Of a DNA stretch of 64,000 nucleotides, positions 56,094 to 64,000 are shown in pieces; the stretch's first letter is position 1, and every line of letters begins with the position of its first letter. The DNA comes from Chthoniobacter flavus (GTDB taxonomy: Bacteria; Verrucomicrobiota; Verrucomicrobiia; Chthoniobacterales; Chthoniobacteraceae). The stretch is taken from positions 29,336-93,335 of the forward strand of contig CAMAUX010000017.1 of NCBI GenBank assembly GCA_945861435.1. Direction: 5' to 3'. The notes under the pieces are model-generated. The model did not search any database and had not been told where the DNA came from. It saw nothing but the letters and a program-made list of their open reading frames with translations. The position numbers were made by a program, and so were the translations under genes.

Positions 56094-56399
56094 ATGCGAC
56101 TCCAACCTCTCAACATCCAGCATGTCGGCGAGGAAATCGCCATCGCATGGAACGATTCCTCCGAAAGCTTCATCCGGCTCGAAGCCCTCCGCCGCGCATG
56201 CCCCTGCGCAGCCTGCGGGGGCGAACCGGACATCCTCGGCAACATCGAACGCCCCGTCGTCGACTACACCAACGAAAGCTTCCAGCTCAAAGCCTTCCTA
56301 CTCGTCGGCGGATACGCCCTTCAACCCGCATGGGCCGATGGCCACGCCACAGGCCTTTTCAGCTACCCTCTCCTCCAGCGCCTCGCCCTCCCCTCATGA
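56094..56399 (+). CDS. DUF971 (gamma-butyrobetaine hydroxylase N-terminal-like) protein
   Basis: 101 aa. It matches the small DUF971 domain: RLQPLNIQHVGEEIAIAWND, LEALRRACPCAACGGEP with a CPCAAC zinc or iron-sulfur-type ligand set, and a C-terminal GGYALQPAWADGHATGLFSY. The domain is found stand-alone in many bacteria and has been linked to iron-sulfur cluster or Mrp proteins; no function is proven. It overlaps the next gene by ATGA. Confidence 0.88.
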   Translation: MRLQPLNIQHVGEEIAIAWNDSSESFIRLEALRRACPCAACGGEPDILGNIERPVVDYTNESFQLKAFLLVGGYALQPAWADGHATGLFSYPLLQRLALPS

Positions 56400-56857
56400 G
56401 TCGCGCCCAAAAACTCTTCCTCCTCGCCATGACAGGGGCCATCTGGATCCTCGCCCTCGTCGTCCGCTACGCCTTCGAATCCCAGCACCACCACCCTCCA
56501 CCCTCCCAGCTCTACTCCGTCATCTCCCAGCAAATCCACGCGTTCCAAGCCGCCGACTACCGAGACGCCTACAGGCATGTCTCCTCAGGCTTCCAAGACC
56601 GCTTCAGCCTCCAAGCCTTCGCAGACCTCGCTCGCAGCGACTACCCGGAACTCATCGCCGCAGATCACCTCGAATTCGGCGCCACTCTCCAAAAACCCGG
56701 CGAAGCCTCCGTCGAGGTCTTCGCCATCCTCCCCAACGGCTCCGTCCTCCCCTGCATCTACCGCCTCATCCACGAACCCGACGGCTGGCACATCGACTCC
56801 ACAACGATCCAGAGGCCACTCCCTTCCTCCGAGCGCATCGGCCCCACACGCCTCTAA
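56396..56857 (+). CDS. Small membrane-anchored DUF4864-like protein
   Basis: 153 aa from an ATG at 56396 that overlaps the DUF971 stop as ATGA. One transmembrane helix (LFLLAMTGAIWILALVVRY) at the N-terminus anchors an extracytoplasmic domain of about 120 residues with IHAFQAADYRDAYRHVSSGFQ and a final strand region YRLIHEPDGWHIDSTTI. This resembles DUF4864, a SnoaL/NTF2-like fold of unknown function; the match is tentative. It is probably co-transcribed with the YggS and DUF971 genes. Confidence 0.65.
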   Translation: MSRAQKLFLLAMTGAIWILALVVRYAFESQHHHPPPSQLYSVISQQIHAFQAADYRDAYRHVSSGFQDRFSLQAFADLARSDYPELIAADHLEFGATLQKPGEASVEVFAILPNGSVLPCIYRLIHEPDGWHIDSTTIQRPLPSSERIGPTRL

Positions 56858-56953
56858 ACCCCCCTCTGAGCGCCCACCCGGTCAAGGAACGCACGCCCCA
56901 CCCGTCTCAGCATCGTTGAATCCTGACCGGATGCGGCTACTATCCCCGCACCC

Positions 56954-59626
56954 ATGCCTGTCGCGGAGCAACAAAAACAGATCACCAACGAAGCATTGGG
57001 CCTCGCCATGCTCGGCGCAGGAACCCTCCTCTTCCTCTCCCTGATCTCCTACGAACCCAAGGACGTCCCCTCCTGGTTCCCACTTCACTCTGTCGGCACA
57101 CCCAACCGACACACCCTCAACTTCATCGGCCCCTTCGGCGCCATCGTCGCCTGCATCGCCTACTCCTTCCTCGGCGCCGCCGCCTACCTCCTCCCCGCGC
57201 TCCTCCTCGGCTACGGCGCACTCAAACTCCTCGCCCCCTCCCTCCAGCTCCGCAGCCAGATCATCTGGGCCGCCACCTTCGCCCTCTCCGCTGCCTGCCT
57301 CCTCGACCTCTTCGGCTTCACACTCATCGACGCCCACAAACTCAACATCTCGGGCGAAGGCGGCTGGCTCGGCAAATGGATCGGCTCCGGCCTCTTCGCA
57401 GGCCTTCTCGGCAAAATCGGCGCACTCCTCATCATCTCCGCCATCTACCTCCTCAGCCTCGTGCTGATGGTCGGCGCCGACCTCGAAACCGTCATCCACC
57501 ACACCGTCCGCCTCTCCCGTTCCGGCAGGGACGCCCTCCTCCACTGGTGGCAAGAGCGCTCCAAACCCGCCCCCCCTCAACAACTCGAACTCACACCCGA
57601 GCCCCAGCCAAAGCCCCGCCGCAAATCCGAAAAGTCCGAGCCTAAAACCCCCGCCCAACCCAAGACATCGGACTCGGGGCAGGATCCCACCACCCCCGCT
57701 CCCGCCACCACCCCCTCCGAAAACTTCGCCCTGCGCGCTCACGCCGACGAGACTGCGCAGGAGCCCCAGCGCCCGCCACCCAAGATCATCGACAGCAACA
57801 TCGCCCAACCGGCCAAGCCCAGACCCGAAAAGAAAAAGGCCACACCTCAGGCCATGGCGGCCGTTGCCTGCGAAAACTACGAGATCCCCTCCATCGAGCT
57901 CCTCGATCCTGTCGATCTCTCCGTCCGCGAAGCAGCCAAACCCGAGGAACTCCTCGCGATCCAGGACCTCCTCATCGAAACCCTCGCCCAATTCAACGTC
58001 AGCGTCTCCCGCGGCGACATCACACGGGGCCCCACCGTCACCCGCTTCGAGCTCTATCCGGCCAAGGGCGTTCCCGTTCGCAAAATCAAAACCTGCGAGG
58101 ACGACCTCGCCCGCGCCACCAGCGCCGAACGCATCAACATCCTCGCACCCGTTCCCGGCAAGGACACCGTCGGCGTCGAAATCGCCAACAGCAAAAAGCA
58201 GAAGGTCACCCTCCGCGAACTTCTCGAAAGCGAAGACTACGCCGCCGCGAAGGCCAAGATCCCCATCGCACTCGGCAAGGACGTCTACGGCAAGACCATC
58301 ATCGCAGACCTTGCCGCCATGCCCCACGGCCTCGTCGCAGGCGCCACAGGCTCCGGCAAAAGCGTCTGCATCAATTCCATCATCGCCTCCCTCCTCTACC
58401 GGTTCACCCCGGAGGACCTCCGCCTCATCATGATCGACCCCAAGGTCGTCGAGATGCAGATGTACAATACCCTCCCCCATCTCGTCATCCCCGTCGTCAC
58501 AGACCCTAAAAAGGTCCTCCTCGCCCTCCGCTGGGCCGTCGATGAAATGGAACGCCGCTACGCCATCTTCTCCAAAACCAACGTCCGCAACATCACCAGC
58601 TTCAACAACCGCCCAAAACCCAAAACCCAGAAGCAACTGGACGCCGAAAACTCCAAGGAGCAACCAGCCACCCCAGATCCCACATCGGAAACCCCACCGT
58701 GGGATCCCCAAGACTCCGCCCCACCCCCAGCCGCAGCCACCCCCTCCCCAGCCGCAGCCGCAGCCGCACCCCCCACCCCCTCCGCCGCGCCGGATCCCGC
58801 TCCAATCGCCGACACAGCCGAACACGAGGACCCAGCCGATTCCTCCGAAGCCGAGGAACCCGAGGAAATCGACTTCAGCTCCATGGAAGATGACGACCTC
58901 TTCAAGGTCGCTGCCAAACCCAAAATCTTCGTCCCTCGCGATGCCGACGAACTCATCATCCCGGACCGGATGCCCTACATCGTCATCATCATCGACGAGC
59001 TCGCGGACCTCATGCAGACCGCCCCGGCGGATGTCGAAAGCGCCATCGCACGCATCACCCAGAAGGCCCGCGCCGCCGGCCTCCACATGATCATCGCCAC
59101 CCAAACCCCGCGCGCAGAAGTCGTCACCGGCGTCATCAAGGCCAACGTCCCCTGCCGCATGGCCTTCCAAGTCTCCTCCGCCCTCGATTCACGCGTCATC
59201 CTCGATGACAACGGCGCCGAAGGCCTTCTCGGACAAGGCGACATGCTCTACCGCCCGCCGGGCGCCGCCACCATGGTCCGTATCCAAGGCGTCCTCGTCA
59301 CCGACGAGGAAGTCCAGCGCGTCGTCGACCACTGCTCCAGCCAGAGCACTCCCTCCTTCGAAAACTCCATCCACAAACAACTCCAATCCGCCACCACCGA
59401 AGGCGATGAGGAAGTCAGCGATGAGGACGAGGAGCTCGTCGAAAAATGCCTCGAAGTCGTCCGCCAGGAGAAGAAAGCCTCCACCTCCCTCTTCCAACGC
59501 AGACTCCGCCTCGGCTACACCCGCGCCGCGAGGATCCTCGACATCCTCGAGTCCCGGGGCTACGTCAGTTCCGGCGAGGGTGCAAAACCGCGTGAACTCC
59601 TGCGCGACCTCGACGCAGAACCCTAG
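56954..59626 (+). CDS. ftsK: FtsK/SpoIIIE-family DNA translocase
   Basis: 890 aa. Four to five N-terminal transmembrane helices (about 15-175) anchor it at the division septum. A Pro-rich linker (200-310) leads to the alpha/beta motor: Walker A GATGSGKSVCIN with K469, the MIDPKVVEM segment, Walker B YIVIIIDELADLM near 672-684, and IIATQTPRAEVVTGVIKANVP. The C-terminal winged-helix gamma domain that reads KOPS-type polar sequences is present (RRLRLGYTRAARILDILESRG). It pumps chromosomal DNA at division. Oddly, about 105-115 extra residues, Pro/Ala- and then Asp/Glu-rich, are inserted inside the motor at about 551-665, just before Walker B. Confidence 0.94.
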   Translation: MPVAEQQKQITNEALGLAMLGAGTLLFLSLISYEPKDVPSWFPLHSVGTPNRHTLNFIGPFGAIVACIAYSFLGAAAYLLPALLLGYGALKLLAPSLQLRSQIIWAATFALSAACLLDLFGFTLIDAHKLNISGEGGWLGKWIGSGLFAGLLGKIGALLIISAIYLLSLVLMVGADLETVIHHTVRLSRSGRDALLHWWQERSKPAPPQQLELTPEPQPKPRRKSEKSEPKTPAQPKTSDSGQDPTTPAPATTPSENFALRAHADETAQEPQRPPPKIIDSNIAQPAKPRPEKKKATPQAMAAVACENYEIPSIELLDPVDLSVREAAKPEELLAIQDLLIETLAQFNVSVSRGDITRGPTVTRFELYPAKGVPVRKIKTCEDDLARATSAERINILAPVPGKDTVGVEIANSKKQKVTLRELLESEDYAAAKAKIPIALGKDVYGKTIIADLAAMPHGLVAGATGSGKSVCINSIIASLLYRFTPEDLRLIMIDPKVVEMQMYNTLPHLVIPVVTDPKKVLLALRWAVDEMERRYAIFSKTNVRNITSFNNRPKPKTQKQLDAENSKEQPATPDPTSETPPWDPQDSAPPPAAATPSPAAAAAAPPTPSAAPDPAPIADTAEHEDPADSSEAEEPEEIDFSSMEDDDLFKVAAKPKIFVPRDADELIIPDRMPYIVIIIDELADLMQTAPADVESAIARITQKARAAGLHMIIATQTPRAEVVTGVIKANVPCRMAFQVSSALDSRVILDDNGAEGLLGQGDMLYRPPGAATMVRIQGVLVTDEEVQRVVDHCSSQSTPSFENSIHKQLQSATTEGDEEVSDEDEELVEKCLEVVRQEKKASTSLFQRRLRLGYTRAARILDILESRGYVSSGEGAKPRELLRDLDAEP

Positions 59627-59672
59627 TCGCACCACTCCTCGCGATGAACGCACCCCTGCACGACCGACCTCT

Positions 59673-60638
59673 ATGGATTCCGTAGGCAAACGCCTCACCA
59701 AAGCACGCCTCGCACGCGGCCTCAGCGTCGAGGAGGTCGCCCATTCCACCCGCATCCGCCCGGACAAAATCCTCGCGCTCGAAGACGGCGACTACTCCCG
59801 CTTCGGCGGCAACGCTTACGCCAAGGGCTTCCTCATCCTCTACAGCCGTTTCCTCAAGGTCGACGTCGACGACGAAGCCCGCTTCCTCGAAGCCCCTCGC
59901 ACCATCTCCGTCAGCGATTACCAGTACCTCTCCAACAACGCGCATCTCTCCCTCAAACCGGAGCGCGACACCCCCTCCCTGCGCCTCGGCCGTCAGGAAC
60001 GCCCCTCCGCCGTACCACTCGTCGCCATCGCGCTTCTCGCCACCGTCGTCATCGCTGCCTACTACGTCGTCCTCCAATTCCAACGGCTCGACCCCCACTC
60101 CTCCTCTCCCGCCAAACCCACCACCACAGCACCGGCCAACGTCTCCGAACCTGCACCCACGACGCCGGCTGCCACGCCCAACCAGAACATCCAGCCCCCG
60201 ACAAAGGCAGCCACTGACGAACAACTCGAGGCTGCCCCCAAACCGGCCGCCCCGACAAAAGCCGCCGCCCAAAACGAAACAGGCGCCGCCGCGCTCCAAC
60301 CCCCCGTTCCGCTCCAAACCCCGATTCCAGACGCGTCGTTCCTCGCAGACTCCCCCGCCTCCCAACCTCAGGCAGCCCCAACCAAAGGCATCCCCAGCAT
60401 GGTCGTCTCCGGAGAGGACATCGCCATCGGCGTCAAACGCAAAACCCGCGTCAACGTCTACCGCGACGACCACAGCTCGCGCCCCATCTTCTCCGACTTC
60501 CTCTACCCCGGCGACAGCCCTCTCAAGCTCCCACGCAAGGGCACCCGCTTCTTCATCGAAACCCAGGATCCCTCCGCGGTCGAAGTCCGCAGAAACGGCG
60601 CCCTCTTCGCCTTCCAACCCGGCGCCTCCATCCCCTGA
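59673..60638 (+). CDS. RodZ-like helix-turn-helix membrane protein with DUF4115
   Basis: 321 aa from the ATG at 59673. The N-terminal HTH_25 domain (about 1-70: MDSVGKRLTKARLARGLSVE, AYAKGFLILYSRFLKV) is the RodZ cytoplasmic part. A transmembrane helix lies at about 111-135 (VAIALLATVVIAAYYVVL), a Pro/Thr/Ala-rich periplasmic linker follows, and the C-terminal 85 residues match DUF4115 (RKTRVNVYRDDHSSRPIFSDFLYPGDSPL). RodZ links MreB to cell-wall elongation; the shape-related role here is inferred. It follows ftsK by 46 bp. Confidence 0.8.
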   Translation: MDSVGKRLTKARLARGLSVEEVAHSTRIRPDKILALEDGDYSRFGGNAYAKGFLILYSRFLKVDVDDEARFLEAPRTISVSDYQYLSNNAHLSLKPERDTPSLRLGRQERPSAVPLVAIALLATVVIAAYYVVLQFQRLDPHSSSPAKPTTTAPANVSEPAPTTPAATPNQNIQPPTKAATDEQLEAAPKPAAPTKAAAQNETGAAALQPPVPLQTPIPDASFLADSPASQPQAAPTKGIPSMVVSGEDIAIGVKRKTRVNVYRDDHSSRPIFSDFLYPGDSPLKLPRKGTRFFIETQDPSAVEVRRNGALFAFQPGASIP

Positions 60639-60682
60639 GCCTTCAACGCCCCGCCACCTTTCCGGCGCGCACTTTCTCTTCC

Positions 60683-62122
60683 ATGTCTGCAGCTCCTTCC
60701 ACTCCGCCACCCACCACTAAGAAACCCAAAGTCGGCATGATCAGCCTCGGCTGCGCCAAAAACCTCGTCGATGCCGAGGTCATGCTCGGCGGCGTCGCTG
60801 CCCATGGGATGGAACTCACCAGCAACGCCGAGGAAGCCGACGTCCTCATCGTCAACACCTGCGCCTTCATCGACTCCGCCAAGGAGGAATCCATCGAGGC
60901 CATCCTCCAAGCCCACCAAGACCGAGGCCTCCGCAAAAAAGCCGGCCAGAAACTCATCGTCAGCGGCTGCATGGCACAGCGCTTCTCCAAGGAACTCCAA
61001 AACGACATCCCCGAAGTCGACGCCTTCATCGGCCTGGACCAAGTCGCAGACGCCGCCTCCATCGTCCGCCAGGTCCTCGCACGCCCAGGCCCTTCCCCAC
61101 AGGAAAAACAACTCGCCGACGCCGATTGGGAACCCCTCAACCTCGTCACCCGCAAGCCCGTCTACATCCCGGACTTCGACACCCCTCGCGTCCGCCTCAC
61201 CCCGCCGCACACCGCCTTCACCAAGATCGCCGAAGGCTGCAACCATCCCTGCAGCTTCTGTGTCATCCCACAGATGCGCGGCAAACACCGCTCCCGCACC
61301 ATCGACAGCGTGGTTCAGGAAGTCCGCAACCTCGTCGCCGAGGGCGTCCGCGAAATCAACCTCATCAGCCAGGACACCACCTACTTCGGCATGGATCTCT
61401 GGAGCGAAAAGGCCGGCCCCCGCGCCCAGGTCGATTCCTCCCGCGGCCCCACCCTCACCCGCCTCCTGCGCGAACTCAACGCCATCGACGGCGACTTCTG
61501 GATCCGCCTCCTCTACACCCACCCCGCTCACTGGAGCGACGAACTCATCGCCTGTATCGCCGACTGCCCGAAAGTCGCCCGCTACATCGACATGCCCCTC
61601 CAGCACATCCACCCCCGCATGCTCGAACTCATGCGCCGTGAGACCTCCAGCGAACACATCGAAAACCTCATCACACGCATCCGCGCTGGCATCCCGGACA
61701 TCGCCATCCGCACCACCTTCATCGTCGGATTCCCCGGCGAGACCGAGGAGGAGTTCGAGTACCTCCTCGACTTCATCCAGCGCACACGCTTCGAGCGCCT
61801 CGGCATCTTCACCTATTCCCAGGAAGAAGGCTCCCGCGCTGCCAAAATGGACGGCCAGCTCCCGCCCAAGGTCAAACAGGCCCGCTACCGCAAGGCCATG
61901 AAGCTCCAACAGAAAATCGCCGGCCAGCTCTCCAAAGCCCACGTCGGACGCACCGTCCGCGCCATCGTCGACACCCCGCTCGTCGCACGCGGCGTCGCAG
62001 ACGCACCCGACATCGACGGCCGCATCCTCCTCAGCCAACCCGCCCCCGTCGGCGAGTTCATCAACGTCCACATCACAGGCACCCAGGTCTACGACCTCCT
62101 CGGCACCCCCCTGCCCGCCTGA
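60683..62122 (+). CDS. rimO: Ribosomal protein S12 methylthiotransferase
   Basis: 479 aa. The N-terminal MTTase domain carries three cluster-binding Cys: C24 in GMISLGCAKNLVD, one in NTCAFID and one in VSGCMAQRF. The radical SAM motif CNHPCSFC (CxxxCxxC) follows, then QMRGKHRSR, INLISQDTTYFG, MPLQHIHPRML and IRTTFIVGFPGETEEEF, and a C-terminal TRAM domain. RimO adds a methylthio group to an aspartate of ribosomal protein S12; the SLGCAKNLVD and MPLQH signatures separate it from MiaB. The product is cytoplasmic. Confidence 0.95.
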   Translation: MSAAPSTPPPTTKKPKVGMISLGCAKNLVDAEVMLGGVAAHGMELTSNAEEADVLIVNTCAFIDSAKEESIEAILQAHQDRGLRKKAGQKLIVSGCMAQRFSKELQNDIPEVDAFIGLDQVADAASIVRQVLARPGPSPQEKQLADADWEPLNLVTRKPVYIPDFDTPRVRLTPPHTAFTKIAEGCNHPCSFCVIPQMRGKHRSRTIDSVVQEVRNLVAEGVREINLISQDTTYFGMDLWSEKAGPRAQVDSSRGPTLTRLLRELNAIDGDFWIRLLYTHPAHWSDELIACIADCPKVARYIDMPLQHIHPRMLELMRRETSSEHIENLITRIRAGIPDIAIRTTFIVGFPGETEEEFEYLLDFIQRTRFERLGIFTYSQEEGSRAAKMDGQLPPKVKQARYRKAMKLQQKIAGQLSKAHVGRTVRAIVDTPLVARGVADAPDIDGRILLSQPAPVGEFINVHITGTQVYDLLGTPLPA

Positions 62123-62170
62123 TCCCCGCTCCATCGGGGCATCGGGTCGACGCCCCCCCCACGCCTCCAC

Positions 62171-62327
62171 CGCATCCCAGCAACCCGGCGCTCCGCCATG
62201 CCGGAACTGCTCATTCCAGCAGTTCGCAACGCCGCCACGCCGGAGGCACTTCTTCCGACAGCCCGCCGCTCCGCCATCCCGGAAGTACTTCAACCGCCAA
62301 GCCCACAGCTCCGCCATGCCGGAGGCA
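62171..62327 (-). repeat. 39-bp tandem repeat array, four units
   Basis: Units lie at 62171-62209, 62210-62248, 62249-62287 and 62288-62327 (the last is 40 bp). All share a core close to CTCCGCCATGCCGGA; other positions vary. The units are joined without spacers, so this is a minisatellite, not CRISPR. On the minus strand the period is 13 codons, but there is no start or gene context for translation. Confidence 0.75.
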
Positions 62328-62340
62328 TGAAAGAAATTAG

Positions 62341-62430
62341 CCGGTGGTGCCTGCGGTCCGACACGCGGACGCAGGCGACCACCGGATCGTGATCCCACAC
62401 GCGACGCGCCCCGGTCAGGGGCGCGAGAAG
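62341..62430. repeat. Dispersed intergenic repeat, copy 2, with two hairpins
   Basis: It aligns over about 90 bp with 19585-19673. The left part (62341-62385) is a long near-palindrome: outer stem CCGGTGGT/ACCACCGG and inner stem GCCTGCG/CGCAGGC with single-base bulges. The right part is a 7-bp hairpin GCGCCCC/GGGGCGC with loop GGTCA at 62406-62424. It lies 13 bp from the tandem repeat array. Confidence 0.7.
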
Positions 62431-62453
62431 GGCCCGCCCCGGAATCGCGCCGC

Positions 62454-63539
62454 CTACTTCGACGCCTTGCCGTCGCCCCCCTTCGGGCCGGGTTCCGTCG
62501 TGAGCTTGAGCAACGGCAGCTGGGGATTCCGCGGATCCTGCTGACGGTCGACCCTGATTTTTTCAGCCCGGAGCAGCGTCCCCTTTGCGCGCTCAAGATT
62601 GACGAAGGCGACGTTGAAGACCACGAGGCTGCGCAAGAATTCCTCGCGCGCAACGCTGTTGCGTTCCTGAGAGTCGAGGAGACGCTCCAAATACTCGCTG
62701 GCATTGGCCGGCGCCTGGTTGTTAGCCGCACCGCCCGGATCATTCCCGCCGGCACCGAGGCCCGCCTCAAGGCCCTTGCGCTCGACAAGGCTCTTGAGCT
62801 CCGCTGCTGCTGATTCGCTCGCGGCGTACTTGGCGCGGATGTCGCGCTGAGCCACGGCCAGCTCGCGCAGGGCGAGGCGCGCCTCAAGCAGCACCGTCTC
62901 GATGGTGGTGTTGAGCTGTTCGATCTGCTGGCGCACCTCGATCTGACGCCGGAGATAGCGTGCCTTCGCCGCGTCGTTGCCCAGCGGGATGCTCAGCACG
63001 AGGCCCGCGCCATAGCTGGGCGATCCCTGGTTGAACTGGTTCGTGTAGCTGCGCCCCACCTTGCTCTCGCCCTCCAGTCCGTTGAGCGAACCCTCAAGCA
63101 CGAGGTTGAGCTGCGGCATCAGCTCGTTGCGCTGCATCCGTTCCCGGATGATGGAGGAACGCAGCTGATCCATTCCCTGCAGGATCTCCGGCCTGTGGTG
63201 GAGCGCTTCCAACACCACCTTCTGCGTGTCGGGAATGGCGCCCACGAAAACCGGTTCCTCCGACGGAATGAGCTCAAACGAACCCGCGTAATCCGGCGCA
63301 TTCACCATCGCCTTGATGCGCGCCTCGGCGTTCCGGACGCTCAGGCCCGAGCGAATCGTGTCCGCGTCACGCGCCGCGAAGGCCGCGAGAGCCCGCAGAA
63401 TCTGACTCCGGGCGGCATCGAGGTCCTTACGGCCTTCCAGCTCCTTCAAAACCGCTTCGGTTTCCCGGGCAAGCCGGATCTTCTCCACGTAAACCGCGCG
63501 GGGAGAACCCATAGGGACAGGCAAAATATCCTCGCTCAT
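62454..63539 (-). pseudogene. TolC-family outer-membrane efflux protein, N-terminally truncated
   Basis: 361 aa remain, covering the second helical hairpin and later repeats of an outer-membrane factor (SQILRALAAFAARDADTIRS, VRNAEARIKAMVNAP, RERMQRNELMPQLNLVLEGSL, YGAGLVLSIPLG, YLRRQIEVRQQIEQLNTTIE). TolC-family proteins are usually 430-500 aa with a signal peptide. Here the signal and roughly the first 150 residues are absent, and a TAG codon directly precedes the ATG in frame. Only 116 bp separate it from the next gene, so the missing part is not nearby. It may be a decaying gene, or a partial one with an unusual role. Confidence 0.65.
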
Positions 63540-63655
63540 CTACCTTCTCCCGCTCCGGCAAAGTGCGCGGGAAGGCCCCACCCCGGCATCAGCGCCGCCG
63601 CCCGGGAAACCCCGTTCCCAAACGGCCCCCGATCCACACCACCCACACAATCAGC

Positions 63656-64000
63656 TCAACGCCCCGCTTCCACCGGCTCCGCCATCTCCCGCCAGCGCGC
63701 AGACTCGTACACCTCCACCGTTTCCCCCGGCTTTCGCACTATGTACGCCGCCGTCCCCGGTGTCCGCGCGATGAGCTCCATCCCACGCTCCGGCCCCAGC
63801 ACCGACAGCGTCGTCTCCAACGCATCGGTCGTCGTGCAATCCCGCGCCAGCACCGTGCTCAGACTGTGATCCGTCAACGCCTGCCCCGTCCGCGCATCCA
63901 CGATGTGCGAATACCGCACCCCGCCCAACTCCACCCGCTGAAACGTGTCCCCCGCCGTCGACACCGCCGAATCCCGCAGCCACACAAAGCGCGCGGCCGG
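63656..64000 (-). CDS. ApbE-like FAD:protein FMN transferase, C-terminal part
   Basis: The frame is open to the window edge, giving 114 C-terminal residues; the gene starts outside. Motifs are those of ApbE: VSTAGDTFQRVELGGVRYSHIVDARTGQAL, TTDALETTLSVLG, and GMELIARTPGTAAYIV. ApbE attaches FMN to exported redox proteins through a phosphoester bond. A role in maturing a flavoprotein outside the cytoplasm is expected, but the partner is not visible here. Confidence 0.85.
   Translation of the reverse strand, partial: PAARFVWLRDSAVSTAGDTFQRVELGGVRYSHIVDARTGQALTDHSLSTVLARDCTTTDALETTLSVLGPERGMELIARTPGTAAYIVRKPGETVEVYESARWREMAEPVEAGR

Larger units (their letters stand above)
62123..62453. other. 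Repeat-filled intergenic region
   Basis: About 330 bp between rimO and the converging TolC remnant. It is almost wholly made of a four-unit 39-bp tandem array and the second copy of the dispersed hairpin element. No gene is supported. Confidence 0.65.

Noticed and set aside
56882..59170. A 762-codon minus-strand open frame
   Set aside because: It is the antisense of ftsK, with a repetitive Gly/Glu/Asp-rich translation and no domain.
62171..62327. CRISPR array
   Set aside because: Repeats are contiguous without unique spacers, and there are no cas genes.
60503..62887. A 794-codon minus-strand open frame
   Set aside because: It is the antisense of the RodZ-like gene and rimO and runs through the repeat array; stop codons are scarce because of high GC.

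Overview
This is a GC-rich window from a Gram-negative bacterium of the PVC superphylum, most likely a Verrucomicrobiota. Three things point there: many secreted planctomycete-type cytochrome c proteins (DUF1592, DUF1549/DUF1553 and PVC beta-propeller families) paired with Tat-exported DUF1552 or DUF1501 partners; an ECF sigma factor of the Rhodopirellula/Verrucomicrobium type; and outer-membrane proteins (a beta-barrel and a TolC remnant). No rRNA, tRNA or CRISPR array was recognised.

Layout. Bases 1-9.5 kb hold two tandem paralogous DUF1592 cytochromes on the plus strand (the first cut by the window edge), converging on a DUF1552/DUF1592 pair on the minus strand. From 9.6 to 11.5 kb lie two toxin-antitoxin operons (RelE/Phd-like and VapBC-like), enclosed by a perfect 14-bp inverted repeat. 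From 11.7 to 19.5 kb come a DUF1549/1553 cytochrome, a DUF1501 protein and a large discoidin/beta-propeller/HEAT/cytochrome c protein, followed by a sialidase-like BNR protein. From 21.2 to 26.4 kb a minus-strand operon runs sigma factor, membrane-anchored putative anti-sigma factor, DUF1549/1553 cytochrome, DUF1501 protein. A decayed stretch with a sulfatase C-terminal remnant follows, then an ABC transporter pair.

From 30 to 37.2 kb, on the plus strand, are a periplasmic cyclophilin, the agmatine-to-putrescine genes aguB and aguA, a C39-like protease, and a FecR/beta-helix lipoprotein next to an outer-membrane beta-barrel. From 37.3 to 48.1 kb is one minus-strand chemosensory operon of eight genes: receptor, CheR, CheB, divergent receiver, CheA, divergent CheW, receiver-PAS-adenylate cyclase, triple CheW. 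It has no CheY, and its only receiver with a full phosphorylation site is on the cyclase, so its output is probably cAMP rather than a flagellar motor. This is the most interesting system in the window.

From 48.3 to 62.1 kb come a phosphoesterase, a GH99-like/esterase fusion, an AsmA-like protein, a polysaccharide deacetylase, a DUF1080 protein, and a housekeeping block (YggS, DUF971, a small membrane-anchored protein, FtsK, a RodZ-like protein, RimO). The window ends with a 39-bp tandem repeat array, the second copy of a dispersed hairpin element, an N-terminally truncated TolC-family gene and the 3' end of an apbE-like gene.

Most adjacent same-strand gene pairs in the operons overlap by the four bases ATGA, which fixes many start codons. 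Most other starts were moved inward from the longest open frame to where a signal peptide or domain begins.
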